A DNA stretch of 64,000 nt from Amycolatopsis regifaucium. GTDB taxonomy: Bacteria > Actinomycetota > Actinomycetes > Mycobacteriales > Pseudonocardiaceae. A program made the translations under genes and the position numbers. The stretch spans positions 597,031 through 661,030 of the forward strand of contig NZ_LQCI01000034.1 of NCBI RefSeq assembly GCF_001613935.1, given 5' to 3'. The notes below the pieces were generated by a model. That model worked only from the letters and a program-made list of their open reading frames with translations. It did not search any database and was not told where the DNA came from. This document shows, in pieces, positions 39,930-48,142 of this stretch (position 1 is the stretch's first letter; each line of letters starts with the position of its first letter).

Positions 39930-41061
39930 TCGCTTCGCCCCCTTGAGTCTTCGCGGGCGCCAGCAGCCGCAGCATCCCGCCGAAACGCCATCCGGCGAAT
40001 CCGCCGAGCAGCCCGACCACCGCGCCGACCGCGGCCGTCATGAACACCACGGGCCACCTGACCGAGTCGGCCCCGTAGACGACGGCGTTCTGGATCGGCA
40101 TGCTCGCGCCGACCAGGAGCCCGCCGATTCCGCCTGCCAGCACCGAAACGCGACCGGCGGACCAGCCGCGCCGCGAAAGCAGGTAAATCGCTTCGAGCAG
40201 CAGAGCGATCGGCAGCAGCGCCATCGGCATCATCGACGGCATCGCGGGCACACCGTCTATGTAGTCCCGCATCGGCAAGCCGACGGCGCCCGCGTACGTC
40301 TCCGCTGCCCATGGCGAGAACCACCAGGTGATCGCCTGGATGACCGCGAGTGCCGCGGCGACCAACACCGCTCCACCCGGCCGCCCCCAGAAGCCCGCGC
40401 CCGCCGCCACCAACAGCACCGAAAGCAGCGCGGTACCCACGGAGACGACGTCGATCCCGTCGACGTCGATCTGTTCCAGGCCGAGCACGGTGACCGTGCT
40501 GAACGCGATCAGCACCCCAAGGCTGCCGACCACGCCGAGGGTGCCCCAGTGGTGTTCGCGCGCGGCCGCGAACACCATGACCGTGCCGATGATGCTCAAC
40601 GTGATCGACAGCAGCAGCCCGATGTGCGGCGGCGAGTCGATCACCGCGTCGAAGCCGTACAGGCCGTGCCACCACTGGTCCCACAGGCCGTACAGCAGGA
40701 ACATCGCCGCGCCGCTGCCGGTCACCAGATAGCCGGCCGGTGCGGCGAAGACCTTGCCGAAGACGTTGATCGCGCGGCCACCGACGCGCGCGTCGACGCC
40801 TCGGCCCGCCCGGCGCGCGGCCGTGGTCATCAGCACGACCACGAGGCTCGCGAGCCCGCTGATCGCGCTGCCCGAATACAGGAACAGATGCGGCAGCGTG
40901 AAGAACGTGTCCGGGCCGACGTCGCCGTGCCACTGGATGTCCCAGGTCAGCCCGATCAGTGAGATCACCGAGCCGGCCAGTACCGTGCCCGCCGGCGCGA
41001 GACCGGTGCGCGCACTTCGTGCCACCGAGCCGGTCCTCGCCCCTCCCGCGGTGAGATCCAT
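39922..41061 (-). CDS. Polytopic membrane protein (operon gene 3)
   Basis: A 379-residue protein with about ten hydrophobic helices and few conserved charged residues inside. Notable are His/Trp clusters at helix ends (LTWDIQWHGDVGPDTFF, LYGLWDQWWHGLYGFDAV, REHHWGTLG), which could bind metal or heme. No transporter family signature recognised. The ATG has GGGAGG upstream. It lies 19 nt after the YtkA-like gene. Confidence 0.8.
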   Translation of the reverse strand: MDLTAGGARTGSVARSARTGLAPAGTVLAGSVISLIGLTWDIQWHGDVGPDTFFTLPHLFLYSGSAISGLASLVVVLMTTAARRAGRGVDARVGGRAINVFGKVFAAPAGYLVTGSGAAMFLLYGLWDQWWHGLYGFDAVIDSPPHIGLLLSITLSIIGTVMVFAAAREHHWGTLGVVGSLGVLIAFSTVTVLGLEQIDVDGIDVVSVGTALLSVLLVAAGAGFWGRPGGAVLVAAALAVIQAITWWFSPWAAETYAGAVGLPMRDYIDGVPAMPSMMPMALLPIALLLEAIYLLSRRGWSAGRVSVLAGGIGGLLVGASMPIQNAVVYGADSVRWPVVFMTAAVGAVVGLLGGFAGWRFGGMLRLLAPAKTQGGEANA

Positions 41062-41080
41062 ACCCCCCGACCTCCCTCTC

Positions 41081-41503
41081 TTATTTGACCAGCAAAGGAA
41101 AAACGTGCTGCGTGGCGCCGGCTGACCCGCGCAGTGAAACGGTGATCTCCCATTGCCCCGGCATCGGCAGCAGGACGTCGCCGGTGCGATACCGGCCCGG
41201 TGCCTCCGCGATCGCGGAAGTCGGCGCGAGCGCGTGCCCCATCTGCGGCATGACGGGTTCGAGGGTGACCACGTCCGGCACGGCACCCGTGACCGTCAGC
41301 GTGAAGACGTTGCCGCCCTGGTGCGGATCCGCGACCGACAACTCCACGGTGTACGGGCCTTGCGTCGAACGCCGCACCTGTTCCCCGCCGTCACTCGGCC
41401 ACAGCAGCCAGGCCACGATCGCCACCACGAGAACGGCGACCACGGCGATGAGGAGGACGGGCTTCCGCCGCGCGGTGTCCGGTGTGTCCACTGTGGAGTT
41501 CAC
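41081..41503 (-). CDS. YtkA/FixH-like membrane-anchored protein (operon gene 2)
   Basis: A 140-residue protein with an N-terminal helix (VLLIAVVAVLVVAIVAWLLW, about 16-35) and an extracellular beta domain (GPYTVELSVADPHQGGNVFT, MPQMGHALAP, LLPMPGQWEITVSLRG) of the YtkA/FixH type. The MPQMGH element carries Met and His that could bind copper. The GTG start with GGAGGGG overlaps the stop of the upstream gene (GTGA). Confidence 0.82.
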   Translation of the reverse strand: MNSTVDTPDTARRKPVLLIAVVAVLVVAIVAWLLWPSDGGEQVRRSTQGPYTVELSVADPHQGGNVFTLTVTGAVPDVVTLEPVMPQMGHALAPTSAIAEAPGRYRTGDVLLPMPGQWEITVSLRGSAGATQHVFPLLVK

Positions 41504-42948
41504 TGGGGCGCCCCTCCAGATGGGATTTCGATCTGCATGGGCACGGTCAGCACCGTGTAGTCGCGTTCGGCCTGCAGCCAGACGCGGTACTTGCCGGGCG
41601 CGCCGAAGGTGTAGGTGAACGGGACGGTGGGGCCGTACGCGGCGACGGTCTCGTCGGGTTTCCCCGGCATACCGGGCGATTGCGGGATCATCGAGTGCAC
41701 GTGGGCCCAGGTCGGCGCGGCAGCGGCATCCGCGCCGACCCGGCCGTCGCCGGTGATCGGGCCGACGACGATCAGGTGGCCGAGCATGCCCAGCCACGGC
41801 TGGAGATCCGCGCGGGCGAACCGCGCGGTGATGGTGGTCGGTGTGCCCGGTTTGACGTCGACGTCGACCTCGTTCCCCTTGATGACGCGCGAGCCCGCCC
41901 CCGCGGGCACCGGTTCGGCGGGGGAGTCGGTGCCCGCCGCGACCGGCATCGTGGTGCGGACCAGCTGCACACCGCCGCCTCGCCGGGCGAGTTCGGCGGC
42001 GACGGCGTAGGTTCCCGCCTCGGGTGGCGTGAACTTCATCCGGTAGTCACCGGGGCCGACGCGCACCGGGTGGAGATGCCAGAGCCTGCCCGTCGGCGAG
42101 ATGACGACGAGATGGATCAAAGCGTTGTCGTGCACCAGAAGGTCGTCGACCGGGCGACCGGTCGCGCCGTCGGTCAAGACGATCCGGACGTCGGCGAGAC
42201 CGCCCGAACGCGCACCCGGGGCACGCACGGCGAGATTCACCGGCGGGCGCGAGAAGTCCACTGTGGACATCTGCGCGTTCGCGTACGGGTCCTGGATGTT
42301 GTCGATCGTGGGGTCCAGCTCCGCGCCCGGCGCGGGCGGCGGCGGGGTCGACGCCGAAAGCATCGCGCCGGTGATCGCGACGGCGAGCGCGGCGACCATC
42401 CCGCCGGCCGGGAGCAGCGCGAGTTGCGGCCGTTTCACGCGCATCGCGATGACGAGACCGAGTACCAGGAACACACCCGCGGCGACGAAACCGCCGAAGG
42501 TGGCCTTTTCCCACGGGGGAACGACCCTGGCCGGGGCGATGAACGGGATCGACGCGGTGTCCGTCCCGTCGTCGAGGCCCAGTTCCCACGGCCCCGGTTG
42601 GTCGATTCGCACCAGCGCCGAATAGGCGCCGGGCCGCTCACCCAGCTGGACGGTGGTTTCGGAGAACGTCGTGCCCGCCGTGGACGCGCGCAGTTTCAGC
42701 GTTCCCGGCGGGTTCCCGGCGTGCGTGACGACATCGACGTGCAGTGGGCCGGGTGCGATGTCCATCCGCCGCAGCACGATCGTGAGATCACGGGTGCCGA
42801 GCGTCTGCGCGACCTGGACGTCCGCGCCGCTCGACACGCCATCCGCCTGGGCCGTGCCGCCCGACAGCAAGAAGGCCAGCGCACAGAAGACCAGTACGCG
42901 GACGATGACCAACGGCGCCGTGCGCCGCCCCCTCGGTGAATTCCCCAT
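41500..42948 (-). CDS. Large exported membrane protein with His motifs (operon gene 1)
   Basis: A 482-residue protein. Signal sequence (VIVRVLVFCALAFLLSGGTA), a beta-rich domain, two central helices (FGGFVAAGVFLVLGLVIAMR and a second about 25 residues later), then a long extracellular part with His clusters (LWHLHPVRVG; LGMLGHLIVVG; WAHVHSMIP) and a final beta domain. The GHLIVVG...AHVHSM pattern resembles actinobacterial YtkA-type copper-associated proteins. ATG start at 42948 fits the signal peptide better than one nine codons upstream. First gene of a four-gene operon. Confidence 0.8.
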   Translation of the reverse strand: MGNSPRGRRTAPLVIVRVLVFCALAFLLSGGTAQADGVSSGADVQVAQTLGTRDLTIVLRRMDIAPGPLHVDVVTHAGNPPGTLKLRASTAGTTFSETTVQLGERPGAYSALVRIDQPGPWELGLDDGTDTASIPFIAPARVVPPWEKATFGGFVAAGVFLVLGLVIAMRVKRPQLALLPAGGMVAALAVAITGAMLSASTPPPPAPGAELDPTIDNIQDPYANAQMSTVDFSRPPVNLAVRAPGARSGGLADVRIVLTDGATGRPVDDLLVHDNALIHLVVISPTGRLWHLHPVRVGPGDYRMKFTPPEAGTYAVAAELARRGGGVQLVRTTMPVAAGTDSPAEPVPAGAGSRVIKGNEVDVDVKPGTPTTITARFARADLQPWLGMLGHLIVVGPITGDGRVGADAAAAPTWAHVHSMIPQSPGMPGKPDETVAAYGPTVPFTYTFGAPGKYRVWLQAERDYTVLTVPMQIEIPSGGAPQ

Positions 42949-43049
42949 CCCGGCCGAAGTTAACGGCGGTGCCATGGGAAAGCGTCACGGCGCGGGGTGA
43001 ACCGGGGTCCCCCGTAAAGGGGACCACGGCCCTTACCCCCGGTGGGGGT

Positions 43050-43412
43050 TCACCCGAGCAGAAACGGTTTCAGGTTTTCGAGCAGGGCGCGAGGGCGTTC
43101 TTCGGCGAGGAAATGGCCGCATTCTTCGATCGCCGTACCGGAGACGTCCTTCGCGTAGCCCTGCCAGATCTCCAGTGTCGGCAGCTTTCCCAGCAAGCCG
43201 CTCGCACCCCACAGTGCCAGCACGGGTAGTTCGAGGCGACGACCCGCCTCGAAATCGGCGTCGTCCGCTTCCGCGTCGTGCGGGAAGGACGCGCGGTAGT
43301 CGTCGAATCCGGCCCGCAGGGCGCCCGGTGCGGAGAAGGCGCGGACGTATTCGTCGACGGCTTCCCGGCTCAGGCCTTGCCGCTGATGCGTCCAGCGTTC
43401 GAAGAAGTACGT
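43050..43412 (-). pseudogene. Alpha/beta hydrolase, C-terminal fragment
   Basis: The minus-strand frame encodes about 120 residues of an epoxide hydrolase/haloacetate dehalogenase-like enzyme: AVDEYVRAFSAPGALRAGFD, then RRLELPVLALWGASGLLGKL and the catalytic His in EECGHFLAEERPRALLENLK. There is no start codon and the N-terminal half with the nucleophile is missing. It ends at the right in a junction with a CGNR gene fragment on the other strand. Confidence 0.85.
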
Positions 43413-43570
43413 CCGAAGGCATCGAGGTCCGGATCTGCGCCGCCGACGACTGTGGCCTGCGGTTCTGCGACGCCTCGCCGCGAAGGTCGCGTCAGTGGTG
43501 CTCGATGGCGCGCTGCGGAAACCGGGCGAAGGCCCGCGCCCATTACGCCCGCACCCGAAAGCGCGTTTAG
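43413..43570 (+). pseudogene. CGNR zinc-finger protein, C-terminal fragment
   Basis: About 52 codons encode the zinc finger end of a CGNR protein (GIEVRICAADDCGLRFCDAS, then WCSMARCGNRAKARAHYART). The N-terminal ABATE-like part is missing. It joins the hydrolase fragment back to back at about 43412; both lack their 5' ends. A complete CGNR gene is at 57460-57927. Confidence 0.88.
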
Positions 43571-43583
43571 AGGACTAAACGCG
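43561..43583. repeat. Half copy of the dispersed palindrome (copy 3)
   Basis: GCGCGTTTAGAGGACTAAAC and following CGC. It matches one arm of the palindromes at 4248-4310 and 52265-52329 (GCGTTCAGAGGACGAAACGC) with two changes that make it self-complementary. It overlaps the stops of the CGNR fragment and of the MpaB-like gene. Confidence 0.75.
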
Positions 43584-44456
43584 GGCACTTCCGGGGCCGG
43601 TGGTGCCGCCAAGGAAGCGGTACGCGCGGGGATGCGCCCGGAACCAGACGTTGAGCCTGCCGATCCGGCGCACGAGCGAGGAGCGCAGCGTCGTCGGCAC
43701 CAGGCCACCGAGAATCCGGACCACTGAACGGAAATGATCGAATCGACGTTGGTCGCGCTCCGTCCACTGTAGACCAAGCCGAGTGCGCAGGGCGGGTGGC
43801 AGGGTGCCCCGGATGACGAACATCTGCGCCAGATACTGCCGGTGCCGCAGGCGAATCCAGCGTTCGTCGGACAGCCATCGCCATGGCTTCTTCACCGTCC
43901 GGATCGTCTCGAACAGCGTCGAGATCGTCTCGTTCGGGCCGAAACCGTCGATCATCTCCGTGTAGTACCGCTCGAATTGCGGCCACGTCGGCGGCATGTC
44001 CTGCTCGCGCAGGCCGAGAAGCCGTCCGACGTCGCACATCTGCGCGTAGTATTCGTCCAATTCGGACGGTGTCAACGGATTTCCGTAGAACCGTTGTGTG
44101 TCAACGGGTACCATGACGAGCGTGGCGTGCACCCAGGCATAGGCGTGCGGGTTCAGCGCGCTGTACCGGTGCCCGTCGGCGTCGATCCCGGTGAACGACC
44201 GGTGCAGCGCGCGCAACCGGTCCGCCTCGTACCGGGCGCCGTCCCGACCGCCGTAGACGTAGATGGACAGCGACGCGGCCGTGCGCATCAGCCGGGTCCA
44301 CGGATCCTCGACGTAGTCGGAATGATCCCGCACCCCGGCCGCCACCACCGGATGCGCGACCTGCAGCACCAGCACCTGACCGGCCAGCAGCCCGGCCCGG
44401 AAGTCCCCGAAGTACCGCCACGCCGCCGTCCCCTTGACGATCGGCGGCCCGCTCAT
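43575..44456 (-). CDS. Oxygenase MpaB-family protein (DUF2236)
   Basis: A 293-residue protein of the MpaB/DUF2236 type: WRYFGDFRAGLLAGQVLVLQ with AHPVVAAGVRDHSDY (the conserved HP and H), ALNPHAYAWVHATLV, and DERWIRLRHRQYLAQMF. Family members are heme-binding oxygenases (latex-clearing protein, MpaB). The histidines expected for heme are present. It is the last gene of an operon with an amidase and TetR regulator; its ATG overlaps the TetR stop. Confidence 0.87.
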   Translation of the reverse strand: MSGPPIVKGTAAWRYFGDFRAGLLAGQVLVLQVAHPVVAAGVRDHSDYVEDPWTRLMRTAASLSIYVYGGRDGARYEADRLRALHRSFTGIDADGHRYSALNPHAYAWVHATLVMVPVDTQRFYGNPLTPSELDEYYAQMCDVGRLLGLREQDMPPTWPQFERYYTEMIDGFGPNETISTLFETIRTVKKPWRWLSDERWIRLRHRQYLAQMFVIRGTLPPALRTRLGLQWTERDQRRFDHFRSVVRILGGLVPTTLRSSLVRRIGRLNVWFRAHPRAYRFLGGTTGPGSARV

Positions 44457-45001
44457 GACGCGCCGCGGACGAGCATCATCAACGGCAACGCCACCTCCAC
44501 GCCGTCGCCGCCGGTGGCGAGCCTGCGCAGCTGCAGCCCGGCGATCAGGGCCACGACCGGTCCGGTCAGGCGTTCCGGCGACGCGACACCGAGCGTCCGC
44601 AGGATCACCAGCGCGAGTTCGTCGTAGGCGGCGAAACAGCGCGCCGCGGCGTCCTGCAGCCCGGGGTCGCGTGCCGCCTGCAGATACAACTCGTGCGCGC
44701 CGAGTTCGTCGGTGCCGAACGGCAGTTTGGCGATGACCTGCTCGACCACCGAGGCGGCCTCCTCGACGCTCAACCCCTGTTCGCGGTAGGTGTCGACGAA
44801 GCCGGTCAGCTTCGCGGTCTCTTCTTCGACGAACAGCAGCATCGCTTCGCGCAGCAACGCCGTCTGGCTGGGGAAGTGGTAGGTCAGCGTGCCGAGCGAG
44901 ACGCTCGCGGCGGTCGCGATGCGGCGGTTGGTCAGCCCGCCGACACCCTGTTCTCCGACCACCTTGAGCGTGGCGTGGAGGATGGTCTCGCGGGTGTTCA
45001 C
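44453..45001 (-). CDS. TetR-family transcriptional regulator
   Basis: A 182-residue repressor with an N-terminal TetR HTH (TRETILHATLKVVGEQGVGG, then LTNRRIATAASVSLGTLTYHF, about 3-45) and a helical ligand domain. GTG start overlaps the amidase stop (GTGA), and its own stop overlaps the MpaB start (ATGA), so it is the middle gene of a coupled operon. The palindrome at 46398-46417 upstream of the amidase is its likely operator. Confidence 0.9.
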   Translation of the reverse strand: MNTRETILHATLKVVGEQGVGGLTNRRIATAASVSLGTLTYHFPSQTALLREAMLLFVEEETAKLTGFVDTYREQGLSVEEAASVVEQVIAKLPFGTDELGAHELYLQAARDPGLQDAAARCFAAYDELALVILRTLGVASPERLTGPVVALIAGLQLRRLATGGDGVEVALPLMMLVRGAS

Positions 45002-46380
45002 CAAGCGGTCTCGGGTTTGCGGTCCTGCCACCGTTCGACCTCTTCCAGTTGCGCGGCCAGTGAGATCAGCCGTTCTTCGGCGTGCGAGGGGCCGAGCAAC
45101 TGCCCGCCGAGCGGCAGCCCGTCCGGGCTCAACCCGGCCGGCACGTTGACCCCCGGCCAGCCCAGCACGTTCCACGGCCAAGCGTAGGGGCACGCCGCGA
45201 TCATGGCCTGATCGGTCTGCCAGCCGCTGAGCTCGTCGAAGCTGCCGATCCGCGGTGGCGGGGTGGCGGTCGTCGGGGTGAGCAGCACGTCCACCCGGCC
45301 GAACACCGAGCCGATTTGCCGTTGCAGCAACGGTTCCGCGGCCCTGGCGAGCCGTAGCGCCGGACCGGCGAGCACCGAACCCTGCCGGGCGTTGGCCCGC
45401 GTGCGCGGGTCGAGCCGCGCCTGATCCGGGACACGACGGGACCAGTCACGGACGCCGACGAGCGAGCGCGGCAGGAAGGTGAGGCCGATCAGCCGGTAGT
45501 CCGGTTCGACCTCGACGATCTCGTGGCCGAGTTCGGCGAACCGTTCCGCGAGCCGGATGACGGCCGCGTGCACGTGCGGGTCCAGCCGGGTTCTCGTCGC
45601 GGTGAAAGGGATCCGGGTGGACAGCCCGATGCGCATCCGGCCCGGTTCACGCCGGGCGGCCGCCTGGAACGCGGTGCCGGTTCCCGCCGCGACGTCCAGC
45701 AGCAGGGCCGCGTCGGCCACGGTGCGCGCGAGCGGGCCGACCACGGTCAGGCCGTGGAACAGCTCCCCTTCGGTCGGGACCCGGCCACGCTGCGGTTTGA
45801 TCCCGACCAGATCGGTCCACGCGGCGGGGATCCGGATCGACCCGGCCCCGTCGGAACCCAGCGCGGCGGCGATCACCCCCGACGCGATGGCCGCCGCCGC
45901 GCCGCCGGAGGAACCGCCCGGGGTGCGTTCGGGATCCCACGGATTGCGGGTCGCGCCGAACGCCGGGCCTTCGGTGAAGGGCCACTGGCCGAGTTCCGGG
46001 GTGTTGGTCTTGCCGATGAGCACCGCACCGGCCTCACGCAGCGCGGCCACGGGCGGGGAGTCGGTCGTCGCCGGCGAGAAGTCGCCGTCGCAGCCGAAGG
46101 CCGTCGGCAGGCCGGTGACGTCCAGGTCGTCCTTGATCGCGGTGGGGACGCCGAGCAGGGGAGCGGTTTCTCCGTCGGCCAGCCGACGGTCGGCGTCCTC
46201 GGCCTCGCGAAGGGCTTCCTCATGGCGAAGGCACTTGAAGGCGTTGAGGGTGGGCTGGCTCGCTTCGGCACGTTCGAGCGCGAGACGGGTCAGCTCGACG
46301 GACGACGTCGCCCCGACGGCGAGCAGGGCGGCCTGTTCGGCGAGGCCGGTGAACGCGAGGCTCGATTTCGAGGTGGTCAT
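44998..46380 (-). CDS. Amidase (amidase signature family)
   Basis: A 460-residue AS-family hydrolase. The Ser-cisSer-Lys triad is present: Lys83 in GVPTAIKDDLDV, the cis-Ser in the GGSSGG segment (157-158) and the nucleophile Ser181 in GSDGAGSIRIPA. It cleaves carboxamides; the substrate is unknown. No GatB/GatC neighbours, so it is not the tRNA amidotransferase. ATG start; first gene of the amidase-tetR-mpaB operon. Confidence 0.92.
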   Translation of the reverse strand: MTTSKSSLAFTGLAEQAALLAVGATSSVELTRLALERAEASQPTLNAFKCLRHEEALREAEDADRRLADGETAPLLGVPTAIKDDLDVTGLPTAFGCDGDFSPATTDSPPVAALREAGAVLIGKTNTPELGQWPFTEGPAFGATRNPWDPERTPGGSSGGAAAAIASGVIAAALGSDGAGSIRIPAAWTDLVGIKPQRGRVPTEGELFHGLTVVGPLARTVADAALLLDVAAGTGTAFQAAARREPGRMRIGLSTRIPFTATRTRLDPHVHAAVIRLAERFAELGHEIVEVEPDYRLIGLTFLPRSLVGVRDWSRRVPDQARLDPRTRANARQGSVLAGPALRLARAAEPLLQRQIGSVFGRVDVLLTPTTATPPPRIGSFDELSGWQTDQAMIAACPYAWPWNVLGWPGVNVPAGLSPDGLPLGGQLLGPSHAEERLISLAAQLEEVERWQDRKPETAW

Positions 46381-46397
46381 GGCTCCCCCTGCACGTC

Positions 46398-46417
46398 TCG
46401 TTCGTTCAAACGAACGA
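46398..46417. promoter_or_regulatory. TetR-type operator palindrome
   Basis: TCGTTCGTTCAAACGAACGA: 9-bp perfect arms around a 2-bp centre, 18 nt before the amidase start and 38 nt before the divergent desulfhydrase start. Placement and form fit autoregulation by the TetR protein of the operon, possibly with control of the divergent gene. Confidence 0.82.
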
Positions 46418-46454
46418 TACCACCGGGCAGTGTCGGTGTGGTTACGTGAGTTTC

Positions 46455-47459
46455 ATGAACCTCGATCGTTTTCCCCGCGTCGATCTCGGCGGCTACCCGA
46501 CGCCGCTGCATCCGGCACCTCGGCTGGCCGAGGCGCTCGGCCTGGAGAACCTGCTGCTCAAACGGGACGACGTGCATCCGCTCGGCGTGGGCGGCAACAA
46601 ACTGCGCAAACTCGAGTTCCTGCTCGGGGCGGCGATCGAGGCCGGTGCCGACACGGTGATCACCTTCGGCGCGCTCCAGACCAATCACGGCAGGCAGACC
46701 GCCGCCGCCTGCGCGAAGCTCGGGTTGCGGTGCGAACTCGTGCTCACCGCCAAGGTCCCTCGCGACGGCGACGCGTACGAACGGTCCGGCAACGTCTCCC
46801 TTGACCACCTCTTCGGCGCGAACGTGCACATCTGCCGGGACGGCGAGGAGACCGGCAAGACCTACGACCGGCTGCTCACCGAAGCCGCCGCCGAGGGCCG
46901 CGAGGTGGCCACCTTCCCGGTCGGCGGTTCCGACGCCGTCGGGGCGCTCGGATACGTCGCCGCCGCGCGGGAGATCGCCGGGCAACTCGCCGATCGTGGC
47001 ATCACCAAGGCGCGGCTGGTCGCTCCGCACGCCAGCGGCGGGACGTCGGCCGGGCTCGTCGTGGGGACGGCGGACCTCGACTGGCTGACCCTCGACATCG
47101 CCTGCGTCAGCCATCCGGTGGACGAGGCCCTGGACAACCTCGCCGACCTCACCACGGCGGCGTCCGCTCTGCTGGGCAGGACGCCGCCGTCACTCGAAGG
47201 TCTTCATGTCGACGACCGCGCGATCGGCCCCGGCTACGGCATCCCGACCGCGGAGACCTGGGACGCGGTGCGCCTTTTCGGGCGTACGGAGGGAATCGCG
47301 CTCGATCCCGTGTACACCGGCAAAGTGGGTGCCGCGCTGATCGCCTGGGCCGCTGAAGGCCATTTCGCGGCCGACGAGCACGTTGTTTTCCTGCACACGG
47401 GCGGGCTGCCCGGTCTCTACGGGTACGCCCCGGAATTCGCCGACGCGGTGCGCGGCTGA
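46455..47459 (+). CDS. D-cysteine desulfhydrase / ACC deaminase-like PLP enzyme
   Basis: A 334-residue fold type II PLP enzyme. The lysine is in GVGGNKLRKLEFLLGAAIEA (about Lys51), with the QTNHGRQTAAACAKLGL motif and the phosphate-binding segment (ASGGTSAGL). This matches DcyD/ACC deaminase-like proteins; D-cysteine desulfhydrase is the more likely activity, since ACC deaminases form a narrower group. ATG at 46455 has a weak GAG upstream; GTG at 46446 is an alternative. Divergent from the amidase operon. Confidence 0.86.
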   Translation: MNLDRFPRVDLGGYPTPLHPAPRLAEALGLENLLLKRDDVHPLGVGGNKLRKLEFLLGAAIEAGADTVITFGALQTNHGRQTAAACAKLGLRCELVLTAKVPRDGDAYERSGNVSLDHLFGANVHICRDGEETGKTYDRLLTEAAAEGREVATFPVGGSDAVGALGYVAAAREIAGQLADRGITKARLVAPHASGGTSAGLVVGTADLDWLTLDIACVSHPVDEALDNLADLTTAASALLGRTPPSLEGLHVDDRAIGPGYGIPTAETWDAVRLFGRTEGIALDPVYTGKVGAALIAWAAEGHFAADEHVVFLHTGGLPGLYGYAPEFADAVRG

Positions 47460-48089
47460 CGCCACCTTCAGCATCCCGGCGATCAGGATCACGTGCACCA
47501 CCAACGAAAGCCGTTGCGCGACCCCGACCGGGACGATGTCGGTGAGGGTCATGAAGAACGGGATGTCGGACAGGCGCACGAAGATGAAGCTGAGCCCGAA
47601 GACGACCAGGCCGGTCGCGCTGCCCCAGGCCAGGCGGCCGATCTGCCTGGCCGCGGGGGTGCCGCGCAGATTGTCGCGCAGGCTGAACCCGGCCGCGGGG
47701 AGGCTGAGGAACGCGACGAGGCAGGCGTAGAGGTGGATCTCGCCGCTGACCGGGTCCGGGAATTCGGGGTAGCTGGCGGGGAAGATCGCGGCCGCCGCCA
47801 GTCCCAGCGACCACAGCACGAAAAGCAGTTTCGTGGTGCGGCTGAGCGGGATCCCGGCCGCGGCCAGCGCGCCCAGCGCGGTGAGCGAGCCGATGGACAG
47901 CGAGAGCACGCTGGCCCCCAGCATGCCCGTGCCGCGGTCGACGTAGGCGTAGCTGGACAGCGTGTCGAACACCGGATCGCGTGAGCTGATCAGATGCAGC
48001 ACGACCATGGTGAACAGTGCCCAGCCGATGGCCGCCCCCGACGCGATGAGCCAGGCCTTGGTCCGCGATCTCTCCCCAGGGAACGTCAT
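47190..48089 (-). CDS. DUF998 membrane protein with antisense C-terminal extension
   Basis: The first about 215 residues are a DUF998-type membrane protein with six helices (AWLIASGAAIGWALFTMVVL, LSIGSLTALGALAAAGIPLS, LLFVLWSLGLAAAAIFPASY, and VAQRLSLVVHVILIAGMLKV). Family members are about 210-220 residues. Here the frame continues for about 85 more hydrophilic residues that run antisense through the last 270 nt of the desulfhydrase gene, so the original stop seems lost near 47460. ATG start, no clear ribosome site. Confidence 0.78.
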   Translation of the reverse strand: MTFPGERSRTKAWLIASGAAIGWALFTMVVLHLISSRDPVFDTLSSYAYVDRGTGMLGASVLSLSIGSLTALGALAAAGIPLSRTTKLLFVLWSLGLAAAAIFPASYPEFPDPVSGEIHLYACLVAFLSLPAAGFSLRDNLRGTPAARQIGRLAWGSATGLVVFGLSFIFVRLSDIPFFMTLTDIVPVGVAQRLSLVVHVILIAGMLKVASAAHRVGEFRGVPVETGQPARVQENNVLVGREMAFSGPGDQRGTHFAGVHGIERDSLRTPEKAHRVPGLRGRDAVAGADRAVVDMKTFE

Positions 48090-48142
48090 GCGTCCAGCGT
48101 GCTCGCGCGGCCGCGGATTTCCGATCCGGGAAGCCCCCGGTT

